From assembly GCA_902363595.1 (NCBI GenBank), contig CABJAP010000005.1, forward strand, positions 62,001 through 126,000: 64,000 nucleotides of DNA, read 5' to 3'. The position numbers and the translations under genes are program-made. The notes below the pieces were generated by a model, which searched no databases, was not told the DNA's origin, and was given only the letters and a program-made list of their open reading frames with translations. Below, in pieces: positions 1 through 8,559 of the stretch. The DNA is from Clostridia bacterium. GTDB lineage: Bacteria > Bacillota > Clostridia > Peptostreptococcales > Anaerovoracaceae. The first letter of the stretch is position 1; each line of letters begins with the position of its first letter.

Positions 1-975
1 TCTGCAGAAAAGGTAAGTGTACTGCTCAATTCCGGATCTGAGGCAGACGTACACGCAGTGCGCCTGGCCCGGGCATACACGGGCAAGACAAGGATTGTAA
101 AGTTTGAGGGCCATTACCATGGCTGGATGGACGAATTGAAAGTAAGCAATGAAGCTCTAAAGGAATCGTTGTTAGGGCCCAGAAACAATCCATGGAAACT
201 GAGACATGCCAACGGTCAGGTGGAACCGATCCATGTGATTACAGCGCCATACAATGATTTGAACTATCTGGAAACACTGTTTAAGCGGCGTAGCAACGAA
301 ATTGCCGGTGTCATATTAGAACCGATCATGTGCAATGCAGAACCCGTTTTTCCTCGAAAAGGGTTCTTGGAAGGACTAAGAGAGCTGACTTTAAAGTATG
401 ATATCGCTTTGATTTTTGATGAAGTCATTACAGGCTTCCGCACAGCCCTTGGCGGAGCACAGGAGTATTTTGGCGTAACCCCTGATATTTCCACCTTTGC
501 GAAGGCCATTGCAGGAGGCTATCCGCTTTCAGCAGTCGTAGGCAGAGAAGAGGTGGTATCGGCAGGAAATTTAAGCGCCGGAACTTTTAATGGCAATTCA
601 CTTTGTGTAGCAGCAGCCCTTGCTACCATTGGCGAGTTAGAAAAGCCTGGAGTATACGAGGAACTGGAACGAAAATCGCAAAGCATGGCTGATGGGCTTA
701 TAAAGCTTGGAAAGAAGCATGGTCTGCAAATTACCTCACAAGCAGCAGGAGGCATTTGGAGTATGGTATTTGGTACAGAAGAAGCGCTGGTCGATTACAG
801 AGACCATTTCGGCAAAGTCGATAAAGCGATGTACCAAAGGGTTGCAGAAGCCTGCATGGAAAGAGGCGTCAGACTTAATCCGTGGCGAGGCAGATTGTAT
901 ATGTCGACAGCGCATACGGATAAAGACATTCGGTGCACTTTGGACGTTCTGGATGATATTTTTTCCCAACTATAA
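1..975 (+). CDS. Class III PLP aminotransferase, glutamate-1-semialdehyde aminomutase-like (5' end outside window)
   Basis: The reading frame is open from base 1, so the N-terminus lies outside the window; about 324 residues are visible of a usual 425-450. The substrate-binding stretch NSGSEA, the cofactor-contacting DEVITGFR and the lysine of FAKAIAGGYP (the PLP Schiff-base lysine of this fold) are all present. The family moves amino groups between carbons or onto keto compounds. It resembles GSAM (HemL), but no heme genes are nearby and it sits ahead of a B12 mutase remnant, a sugar kinase and an aldolase, so a catabolic aminotransferase or aminomutase role is more likely. A second member of the family lies at 54678-55967. 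The gene ends just before a strong terminator. Confidence 0.9.
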   Translation, partial: SAEKVSVLLNSGSEADVHAVRLARAYTGKTRIVKFEGHYHGWMDELKVSNEALKESLLGPRNNPWKLRHANGQVEPIHVITAPYNDLNYLETLFKRRSNEIAGVILEPIMCNAEPVFPRKGFLEGLRELTLKYDIALIFDEVITGFRTALGGAQEYFGVTPDISTFAKAIAGGYPLSAVVGREEVVSAGNLSAGTFNGNSLCVAAALATIGELEKPGVYEELERKSQSMADGLIKLGKKHGLQITSQAAGGIWSMVFGTEEALVDYRDHFGKVDKAMYQRVAEACMERGVRLNPWRGRLYMSTAHTDKDIRCTLDVLDDIFSQL

Positions 976-1002
976 GTTCGGAAGGCGATATCTCTTATAC
1001 TA

Positions 1003-1050
1003 TAAAAAAGAAGGGGCGGATACGGATTGTATCTGGCCCCTTCTTTTTAT
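1003..1050 (+). terminator. Intrinsic terminator after the aminotransferase
   Basis: A 13-bp perfect inverted repeat (AAAAAGAAGGGGC at 1005-1017 with its complement at 1036-1048) is followed by an AT-rich tail. The A-tract on the left side means it can also work for transcripts from the opposite strand. Confidence 0.85.
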
Positions 1051-1154
1051 AATACAGGAAATATCGGTTGCGTAGCATTTCCTGTATTTCAAAAAAGTTC
1101 ACCTTGTGAAAGTGAGCGCGAAGCGCGAATAACGTTTCTGAAGGAAACTTTTTT
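1051..1154. repeat. Cluster of short inverted repeats between the aminotransferase and the mutase remnant
   Basis: Several perfect hairpins follow the terminator: a 12-bp stem (1051-1062 with 1077-1088), TTCAC-CTT-GTGAA near 1099, GCGC-GAA-GCGC near 1116 and GTTTC-TGAAG-GAAAC near 1134. An outer pair, AAAAAAGTT and AACTTTTTT (starting near 1091, ending near 1154), encloses the last three. The stretch lies exactly where the missing N-terminal part of the next gene should be, so it may mark the deletion or insertion point. Confidence 0.6.
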
Positions 1155-1157
1155 AAA

Positions 1158-2379
1158 TGCTGCTGCCGATTTGTTCGATTTTCTTTAGCGGAAATCATTA
1201 AGGCATTAGGTATCATGTCTGCAAAAAAGGACGATATGTTTATCGTTGATACCTATTTAGATGATGGAATACCCGGTTACTGCATGGATTATGCATCCTT
1301 TATAGGCTACGCTTTATTGGAAAAGTATATTGTAACAGAGCTGTGCGGAGCAAGATACGTTGCAAGCTTTGGCCAGCTTTGGAGCGATTCAAAAATGAAG
1401 ATGGGGGCCTTGCTCGCATTGTCAGACCTTTTGAAAACAGAAGATCAGCCAGGCGTTGGATATTTGTACGGGAATTCCATCGATCACTGGAAAGAACATA
1501 TTGCTGGAAACTATGGAATCACTGCCTCAGAATATCTCATGCAGATATTGGTAGAACGAAAATATAAGACCGGCGCGGCGATACAGACAATACCAATTAC
1601 AGAACAAATCGCTGTCCCTACTGTTGAAGTGGTCGAAGACATTCTGGCAGTATGCAACAGACTTGAAGAGCGTGCCCATGAATGGGACTGCCTGATGGAT
1701 TTTACAGAGATTGAAAAGTATCGGGATAATTTTAAACGGTATGGAACTCAGTTTTTTAACAACATTCTTGAGGGTTTTTCTGCGGCCGGTATTGACATTA
1801 AGGACCCGCTGCAAATCATTTGGACTTTACGGAAAATGGATCCTTTGCGATTTGAATTGATGTTCCACCCAAGTACGTTTGATCAAACTTCCAATGAATT
1901 CGAACCCTTTTATCCATCGTCCATCGTGAAACAGAGCTTAGACATAAGAGACGCCGTAATCAAGCAATTGTGTGAATGTGGAGACGGACATTGTCTTGCA
2001 GGAAAAAAGGCGGTGGTCGTTTCAGCAGACTCACATAGATATGGTGCTTTTGTTGTAGATAATGTGATTCGCGCAGTGGGGGGGAGAGGTGATTAACGGA
2101 GGAGTCAGCGTTGATGCAGCCATTGCACTGGATATTGCCGAAGAAGAGGATGCGGAGATCATTTGTATCAGCGTTCATAACGGCCAGTGCCTGGATTACG
2201 CAAGGCAGATTTTAGAATTGGAAAAGGAGCGGAATAAAAAACATAAAATTTTTATGGGCGGAAAGTTAAATGCGATTCTGCAAGGGGACGCAGCTCCAAC
2301 GGATGCGACGGCTAAATTAAAAGAGATGGGCATTTATGCCAATGAGGATTTGTTTGAGACGATCCAAACAATGAAATAA
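1158..2379 (+). pseudogene. B12-dependent glutamate-mutase-like protein (E-type barrel fused to B12-binding domain), truncated and frameshifted
   Basis: The first part (from about 1185, reading LAEIIKALGI, with an internal ATG at 1215) resembles the second half of the catalytic E subunit of glutamate mutase. The last part carries the cobalamin motif D-x-H-x-x-G (DSHRYG, around 2030) and an S-subunit-like Rossmann domain. The frame closes at 2096; removing one G from the seven-G run near 2078-2084 joins it to the frame ending at 2379, reading AVGGEVINGGVSVD. About 160 N-terminal residues of the barrel are absent upstream. A full enzyme would rearrange a carbon skeleton with adenosylcobalamin. 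It is either a dead gene or a sequencing error in the G-run plus a true deletion. Confidence 0.8.
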
Positions 2380-2485
2380 GAGTGCGTATTTCGATGTTGT
2401 GCTAAATTCTGGTAATTTTGGAGCCGTATCGATTATCGTTTTTTGATATGGTAAAATTTTGACATAAAGCTTTTAGGAGGTCTAT

Positions 2486-4537
2486 ATGGAATTCATTTTC
2501 AATGACGATTACAATAAAAGAGTCAAGCGTGAATGGCAAAATTTTATGAACGACCAGCCGGTAAATAAAGAAAATATCCGACCTGAAATACTTGATTCGT
2601 GGAGACGATGCAAAAAAGCCGGCGTTAACTGGAAGCAAATTGTACCGAAAGTCATTGGGCCGGAAGAGCTGAAAAGAAGATTAGTTGAAAATGAATTGAT
2701 GTGCCAGGTGGCCCTGCCTTTTATGGAGAAAATATACAATACAATAAAAGGGTCAGAAAGCATGGTTACGCTGGCTGATAAAGACGGAGTATTCTTGAAA
2801 GTCATACAGGATGAATCCCTAGATGAATTCGTTAAGTCCAACCAAAATGTTGAAGGTGCTGTTCAAAAGGAAGAAATCGTTGGAACGACCGAAATAACCC
2901 TTTGTTTAAAGACAAAAGAGGCGATCTGGTGCTGGGGAGAAGAAAACTATTCCGAGGCAGGGAAGGGATGGGCGTGTGTAGCAGTGCCGATTTTCAATGA
3001 AGATGCCTGCCTTGTTGGAATTATCAGTGTTTCAAACAAGGTGCAAAAAGCTCATAGACATACGGCGGGAATGGTAACGGCTTCGGCAAAAGCGATCGAA
3101 AACGAAATGCAGCTCCACAGAGCTTACAACAGTTTGAAAATTACAACCAACCAGCTTGCAGCAACGATCGAAACAACGCCGCAGGGCGTGATTGTAGTGG
3201 ATAGTACCGGATGTATCAATAATATTAATTCTCATGCAAAACGGCTCTTGTGTTTAGAAAAACAAAGCATTATCGGACAGAAAGTGGGAGATGTATTAGT
3301 CGATAAAAACAATAGCTTTTTACATTTCCCACTGAGGAGCATGTCGGAACAGGAGGCGGTCTTTAAAGTCAAGCAAAGAGAAAAACGCTTCTATATTGAA
3401 ACGAAAACCTTTTCAACGGAACAAAACCATGAGCCCAACTGGATGCTGGTCACGTTAAAGGAGACCGAACCAGTTAGAAAAATCGCGAAAAAGTTGGCTT
3501 CCTCTTATTCCCATTATACCTTTGATGATATCATCGGCAAGTCGCGGGCGATTGGAAAAGCGAAGGCATTAGCGGAAATTGCAGCTAACAGCACCTCTAC
3601 GCTCCTTATTTTGGGCGAAAGCGGAACCGGAAAGGAACTATTTGCTCAGGCGATACACAGCGCAAGCACCCGCAGAGACGAGCTGTTTGTATCGTTAAAC
3701 TGCGCAGCCCTTCCCGCCGGCCTGATTGAAAGCGAGCTGTTTGGCTATGAAGGAGGAGCGTTTACCGGCGCAAGGAAGGAGGGGCATGTTGGAAAGTTTG
3801 AGCTTGCCCACAATGGTACGATTTTTCTGGATGAAATCGGAGATATGCCCCTTTCCGTACAGGCAAGCGTTTTAAGGACGATTCAAACAAGAGAAGTAAC
3901 AAGGATCGGCGGAAATCAAATCAACCAAATCAATGTCAGGATTATCTGTGCCACGCATAAGGATCTTGTGAAAGGTGTTGAAGAAAAACGTATCAGAGAA
4001 GACTTTTTTTATAGGATCAATGTTCTGCAGATAAGAATTCCTCCTTTGCGAGAACGAAAAGAGGATATCCCTTTGCTGGTTGATTTTTTTCTTAGGCAAT
4101 ATAAAAGGAGATTGGACAAAGAGGATCTGACAATTGATGAATCTGCTTATACTCTGTTGAAAGCATATCACTGGCCGGGAAACGTCCGGGAATTGGAAAA
4201 TGTAATGGAACGGATCGTCAATTTCAGCGACAGCAAAGTGATTACCAAAGAAGATGTTAAACAGCATATCTTGATCGTTCCCCATGCGCAGAGCCCTAAA
4301 TCTCATTATGCTGAGGATAATGACAGCAGCTTTGATATGGATAGAGAACCACTTGAAGCAGAAGCCGATTCCAATCAAACGAAATTGCAGCTTGCGGAAA
4401 AAGAAATAATTGTCAACAGCCTCAAAGCAAATCATGGCAACATAGCAAAAGCTTCCGAAGAACTGGGAATTGGAAAAAGAACAATGTATAGGAAATGCGA
4501 GCAATATGGTATTGATTACAGAATGATGCGAAGGTAG
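2486..4537 (+). CDS. Sigma-54-dependent transcriptional activator (GAF-PAS-AAA+-Fis)
   Basis: This 683-residue enhancer-binding protein has an N-terminal GAF/AcoR-like sensor (about 1-210), a PAS segment (about 220-330), an AAA+ domain with Walker A GESGTGKE near residue 377, the sigma-54 contact loop GAFTGA near 423 and Walker B DEIGDM, and a C-terminal Fis-type helix-turn-helix. A strong AGGAGG site precedes the ATG. It should hydrolyse ATP to open RNA polymerase-sigma54 promoters, probably those of the surrounding catabolic genes, in response to a small ligand. No convincing -24/-12 promoter was found inside the window; the controlled promoter may lie before base 1. Confidence 0.92.
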   Translation: MEFIFNDDYNKRVKREWQNFMNDQPVNKENIRPEILDSWRRCKKAGVNWKQIVPKVIGPEELKRRLVENELMCQVALPFMEKIYNTIKGSESMVTLADKDGVFLKVIQDESLDEFVKSNQNVEGAVQKEEIVGTTEITLCLKTKEAIWCWGEENYSEAGKGWACVAVPIFNEDACLVGIISVSNKVQKAHRHTAGMVTASAKAIENEMQLHRAYNSLKITTNQLAATIETTPQGVIVVDSTGCINNINSHAKRLLCLEKQSIIGQKVGDVLVDKNNSFLHFPLRSMSEQEAVFKVKQREKRFYIETKTFSTEQNHEPNWMLVTLKETEPVRKIAKKLASSYSHYTFDDIIGKSRAIGKAKALAEIAANSTSTLLILGESGTGKELFAQAIHSASTRRDELFVSLNCAALPAGLIESELFGYEGGAFTGARKEGHVGKFELAHNGTIFLDEIGDMPLSVQASVLRTIQTREVTRIGGNQINQINVRIICATHKDLVKGVEEKRIREDFFYRINVLQIRIPPLRERKEDIPLLVDFFLRQYKRRLDKEDLTIDESAYTLLKAYHWPGNVRELENVMERIVNFSDSKVITKEDVKQHILIVPHAQSPKSHYAEDNDSSFDMDREPLEAEADSNQTKLQLAEKEIIVNSLKANHGNIAKASEELGIGKRTMYRKCEQYGIDYRMMRR

Positions 4538-4560
4538 CATCGTTATAATGAGGGTAAGGC

Positions 4561-5595
4561 GTGGAAAAAATGAAATTCGATGAAAAAAGGGAATTTGACA
4601 TTATTTTTATAGGCAGGATTACGATTGATTTTAATCCGGCATATGCAAATGACATAAAAGAAGAGTTCAAGCCCTTAAAAAATGTACACTATTTTGAAAA
4701 ATTTGTTGGAGGATCACCTGCAAACACTGCCATCGGAGTTACAAAGCATGGGTTGAAAGCAGGATTCATAAGCAAGGTTTCCGACGATCAATTTGGTGAT
4801 TTTGTAATTGATTACTTTAATGAAAATCATGTGGATACTACTCATATTACAAGATGCACGGCAGGAGAAAAACTGGGGCTGACTTTTACAGAAATGCTGT
4901 CATCTGATGAGAGCCGTATTTTAATGTATCGAAACTGTGCAGCTGATCTGCAGCTTGGTGTCGAAGATATCAGTGAAGCGTATATCAAAAGTGCAAAGGC
5001 GCTTTTCGTTTCTGGGACAGCTTTGGCAGAAAGTCCGTCAAGAGAAGCGGTGTTAAAAGCAGTTCTGTTTGCCAAGAAGGTTCAAACGACGATTATTTTC
5101 GATATTGATTACAGAAGTTATAATTGGAAAAATGATGATGAAACCTCAATCTACTATTCGATGGTAGCAAAAGAGGCAGATATTATTATCGGTTCCAGAG
5201 AAGAATTTGATCTTACTGAAAAACTGATCTGCGGTAAGAAAAACGATCTGCAAAGTGCGGCATACTGGCAGGCGCATAACGCAAAAATATTGGTAATAAA
5301 GCATGGGCGGCAAGGTTCTTCCGCTTATGTACGTGGCGGAGAACACTACAAGATAAAGCCGTTTCCTGTAAATGCAAGAAAAAGCTTTGGCGGGGGCGAT
5401 GGATATAACGCGGGATTTTTGTATGGATTATTCCAGGGCTGGAATATGATGGATTGTCTGGAGTTTGGAAGCGCAGAGGCCTCTATGATGGTGAGAAGCA
5501 ATAATTGTTCTGACGATCTGCCTGATTATGAAGGCGTAAAAAACTTTATAAAACAGGAGAAAGCGTTATATGGAGAAATGGTTGTCCGGGCATAG
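4561..5595 (+). CDS. iolC-like: PfkB-family sugar kinase, IolC-like
   Basis: At 344 residues the length fits 5-dehydro-2-deoxygluconokinase (IolC). The N-terminal GGSPANTA sugar-binding motif and the DIDYRSYNW stretch are typical of IolC. The catalytic anion-hole motif, normally GAGD, reads GGGD (near residue 278) and still holds the aspartate base. It starts at GTG 24 bp after the sigma-54 activator and is followed 15 bp later by an IolJ-like aldolase. Together they would phosphorylate a keto-deoxy sugar acid or related sugar and then cleave it. No other myo-inositol genes are visible, so the true substrate may differ. Confidence 0.85.
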   Translation: MEKMKFDEKREFDIIFIGRITIDFNPAYANDIKEEFKPLKNVHYFEKFVGGSPANTAIGVTKHGLKAGFISKVSDDQFGDFVIDYFNENHVDTTHITRCTAGEKLGLTFTEMLSSDESRILMYRNCAADLQLGVEDISEAYIKSAKALFVSGTALAESPSREAVLKAVLFAKKVQTTIIFDIDYRSYNWKNDDETSIYYSMVAKEADIIIGSREEFDLTEKLICGKKNDLQSAAYWQAHNAKILVIKHGRQGSSAYVRGGEHYKIKPFPVNARKSFGGGDGYNAGFLYGLFQGWNMMDCLEFGSAEASMMVRSNNCSDDLPDYEGVKNFIKQEKALYGEMVVRA

Positions 5596-5610
5596 ACGAA
5601 GGAGTTTTTT

Positions 5611-6444
5611 ATGACATTGGTTCGTATGGATGAATTATTGAAGAGAGCCGCCGCAAAGCATATCGGCTGTGGCGCTTTTAATGTGGGAAATATGGAAATG
5701 GTAATGGGAGCTGTTAAGGCTGCGGAAGAAATGAAATGCCCAATCATTCTGCAAATTGCAGAACGGAGATTAAAACATTCCCCGTTAGAACTGATGGGTC
5801 CAATGATGGTTCAGGCGGCTATAGAATCTTCCGCAGATATTGCAGTGCATTTTGACCATGGAATCAGTATTTCCAACATAAGAAAGGCTCTGGAGCTGGG
5901 ATTTACATCGGTTATGTTCGATGGTTCCGGCTTGCCCCTTGCAGAAAACATTGAGAAGACGAAAGCGATATCCTTAATCGCAGCCGAATTTGGCGCGTGT
6001 CTGGAAGGCGAACTGGGTGTTGTTGGCGGAAATGAAGGGGAAGATGTAATGATAAAAACAGAATATACGAACCCAGCCGATGCGCTTGAATATAGCAGGG
6101 CAGCAGGGATTGACGCGCTTGCGGTAGCCATTGGAAATGCACATGGCCATTATATCTGCGAACCAGAATTGAAATTTGATGTGTTAAGGGAGATCGATGA
6201 GATCGTTGATGTTCCATTGGTGCTGCATGGGGGCAGCGGCATGAATGCACAACAGTTTCAGGAAGCGATACAAAACGGGATTCGGAAAGTGAACATCGCT
6301 ACAGCCAGTTTTCAGGAACTGACCCGGAACGTTTCTTCTTATGTAAAAAGTAATAGCGCGCCAACCTATTTCGGCCTAAACGAAGCCATGGTGGAAGGGG
6401 TTTATCATAATGTGAAGAGGCATATTGAGATATTTAATATGTAA
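5611..6444 (+). CDS. Class II (zinc) fructose-bisphosphate-type aldolase, IolJ/GatY-like
   Basis: This 277-residue TIM-barrel aldolase carries the zinc ligands and catalytic aspartate in HFDH (H80, D82, H83), the loop GELGVVGGNEG, a further zinc histidine in GNAHGHY and the phosphate-binding LHGGSG. The family splits ketose 1-phosphates or bisphosphates into dihydroxyacetone phosphate and an aldehyde. Its position directly after the IolC-like kinase suggests it cleaves that kinase's product, as IolJ does in inositol breakdown. It is the last gene of the block; the next 250 bp hold no gene. Confidence 0.9.
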   Translation: MTLVRMDELLKRAAAKHIGCGAFNVGNMEMVMGAVKAAEEMKCPIILQIAERRLKHSPLELMGPMMVQAAIESSADIAVHFDHGISISNIRKALELGFTSVMFDGSGLPLAENIEKTKAISLIAAEFGACLEGELGVVGGNEGEDVMIKTEYTNPADALEYSRAAGIDALAVAIGNAHGHYICEPELKFDVLREIDEIVDVPLVLHGGSGMNAQQFQEAIQNGIRKVNIATASFQELTRNVSSYVKSNSAPTYFGLNEAMVEGVYHNVKRHIEIFNM

Positions 6445-6689
6445 TTATAGATGTCGGGCAGCCGCATGGCGCAAATCGCTTTTCATGTGCCGTCCTTTAG
6501 TCTTCTAGATATTAAACAAAAAAATGTATAATGCAAATATTGAAATTAACTAATATAAATAAGTGATTTAGGGAAAATGGTGAAATGAAATTTGATAAAC
6601 AAGACAGAGTTAAAAGAGAGCCATTTATCCTCTTCACACTCATTTATTTTTGCCTTGCTTTTTATCACCTCTCCCCTATACTAAAACTG
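6445..6689. other. Intergenic, no gene seen
   Basis: AT-rich stretch between the aldolase stop and the fossil transposase. Only a weak imperfect hairpin near 6462-6492 was seen; nothing else can be supported. Confidence 0.5.
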
Positions 6690-7320
6690 TCAGAGAAACC
6701 GAATTTGTACTGGTTCTCTCAGTTTTATGATATCCTCCTCTGTCAGAGTTCGTTTGTAGATTGAATCTAATAGCAGGGAGGATCTTTCTTTGAGCCCACA
6801 CCGGAACCGTTTGATGATCGCCGTGCTATGTTCATAAAGCAGCATCAGGATATCGACCACACCGTCAGATTTTTTACACCGTCCCCTTGCTCAGATATAG
6901 GCTCGTCAAAAACTGAAACGTTTTTCTCCCTCCTTTTTAGTCTTAGTCTTCCAAACGCACCAGGTTAACGTCTCGATGATTGCCGTTGAATCTATTGATC
7001 TACCGCACTTCCTTCTCATCCAGTTCTTTCGGATGCAGTCGCTCCATATAATTGTTCAACATGTTATGGCGTGGGAGCTCATCCATCATCCTGATTCCTG
7101 CTATTTTGCATAGGATTTGGGTCCCTTCCCGCATAATTCCATTTCTGCTCCATTTCCCGCATAGAGCGAAGGCTGACCAGTTTATGATGATCCTGGTTGC
7201 TAGCATCAGTTACGAAGGATAGACGCTCTGGCCTTTGCGAGGGTCTTGGACATTCTGCAGCCAGTTTTGGAATTTCGGAAAAAATTGGTGCTGAACTTTT
7301 AGCAACTCGAAGAAAAAGTT
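6690..7320 (-). pseudogene. Degenerate transposase (IS remnant)
   Basis: Read on the minus strand, 7317-7000 gives a transposase-like N-terminus (FQNWLQNVQDPRKG, then LMLATRII, with a stop codon between them and two compensating frame changes around SMREMEQKWN). The run 6869-6690 gives an intact-looking C-terminus (DILMLLYEHSTAIIKRF to a stop). The central catalytic part is deleted. The pattern fits a Clostridia transposase family with an SMR motif near the N-terminus; I could not assign the IS family. It borders the AT-rich SIR2 cassette and supports an accessory island here. Confidence 0.7.
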
Positions 7321-7533
7321 TGTTTCTCGAATCGTCTCCCTTTTTTCTTTTCGTGTGACTCTTGTAGGCTTGTTTCTTAAAATCCTCCTGATTGGCTTTG
7401 TTTCAAGCGTTGTGTGTGTTTAATTATACTATATTTAGATTTTTATGCTATTAATGCCTTTCTTTTATCTCGAAGATTTTTTGTTCGTCAGTGCTGAAAT
7501 AACAGTTGTATATATTTACAAATATAGAAATAT

Positions 7534-7562
7534 TTGATATAGTATTATTAAATTTTTTATAC
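7534..7562 (+). promoter_or_regulatory. Sigma-A-type promoter for the SIR2 cassette
   Basis: TTGATA (7534-7539), 17-bp spacer, TTATAC (7557-7562). The predicted start of transcription near 7569 argues for the ATG at 7585 as the first gene's start rather than the GTG at 7567. Confidence 0.6.
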
Positions 7563-7584
7563 TAACGTGATAATGGTGATACAA

Positions 7585-8457
7585 ATGAAATCCATCGATG
7601 AATTAGTTGGACCTATAGAGCTAATATTAGGAGCAATACAAACGATTCTCCTAATACTTTCTTTTGTTCTTGAAATTGAAACATTTTCTAAATTTGCTCT
7701 TATTATATCTTTATTCATTTTATTAGGGGCTACATATATTATTTACTTGTGGATCAACTGCAATCGTAGAAATATTGCCCTAAGTGAGATAGTTAGCAAC
7801 TTTAAAAAATCTTATCTTGGACTTTACAAATACCTGATTGATAATGCACCACGAAAAAGTTACAATCCTGTTGACATGAAGGAAGTGAGTATTCAATATG
7901 TTTTAAAGGAGAGTGAAAATCCAGAAAAAATTGATATGAATATAAGATATATTTTTGAAGGAAGGAATATATCAAAGAAGGAGTTGGGACAATTGTTTTT
8001 AGTTACTGCTTTAGACAATCAAAAACAGGAAGAAAAAATTATGCTTAAAGCTTTTGATATTCGAAGAGGTATAAAGCAAGAAGTCATTCCCGAAAGATTG
8101 GAGGAAGATGATAGTCACTATAAATGGAAACTCCCATTTATCAATTCAAAACTTCATCGAAACGAGGCGTTTAAATATGAGGTGCTAATTGAATGGAATT
8201 CTTGTTTAACAAGTGCCGATTGGGGATTTATAATCATTGACCCACTTAACTATGCTAAAAGGTGTAATCAAATAAAATACGAAATTATAAATAAAGTTTC
8301 AAATTATGAGATGAAGCAAATAGAATTCAAAAAAATAGATAGAAAGAGTTTTAAATCAGAAGATTGGACTACTCTTCGTCCTGAGAATGATAGTCACTTT
8401 AGAGATAATATTTATAGTAAAAGTTGCAATATTTATATTATAAATATACAACCTTGA
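7585..8457 (+). CDS. Two-TM membrane-anchored protein of unknown function, first gene of the SIR2 cassette
   Basis: Unrecognised protein of 290 residues from the ATG at 7585 (GGTGA upstream; GTG 7567 is possible but lies before the expected transcript start). Two hydrophobic segments (about 10-30 and 36-57) form an N-terminal hairpin anchor, followed by a short helical linker and about 200 residues rich in predicted beta strands, presumably cytosolic. Base composition is far more AT-rich than neighbouring chromosomal genes, as in the next two genes. Membrane-anchored partners are common beside NAD-degrading immune effectors, so a sensor or effector role is inferred from position only. Confidence 0.75.
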   Translation: MKSIDELVGPIELILGAIQTILLILSFVLEIETFSKFALIISLFILLGATYIIYLWINCNRRNIALSEIVSNFKKSYLGLYKYLIDNAPRKSYNPVDMKEVSIQYVLKESENPEKIDMNIRYIFEGRNISKKELGQLFLVTALDNQKQEEKIMLKAFDIRRGIKQEVIPERLEEDDSHYKWKLPFINSKLHRNEAFKYEVLIEWNSCLTSADWGFIIIDPLNYAKRCNQIKYEIINKVSNYEMKQIEFKKIDRKSFKSEDWTTLRPENDSHFRDNIYSKSCNIYIINIQP

Positions 8458-8559
8458 TTTATTAATAATAATGAATTTCACATAAAACCATTAGGAATAT
8501 AGTGTAATTATCAATTCATTATACATAAAAAACGATTAACTAAAAATAGGTGTAGTAAG

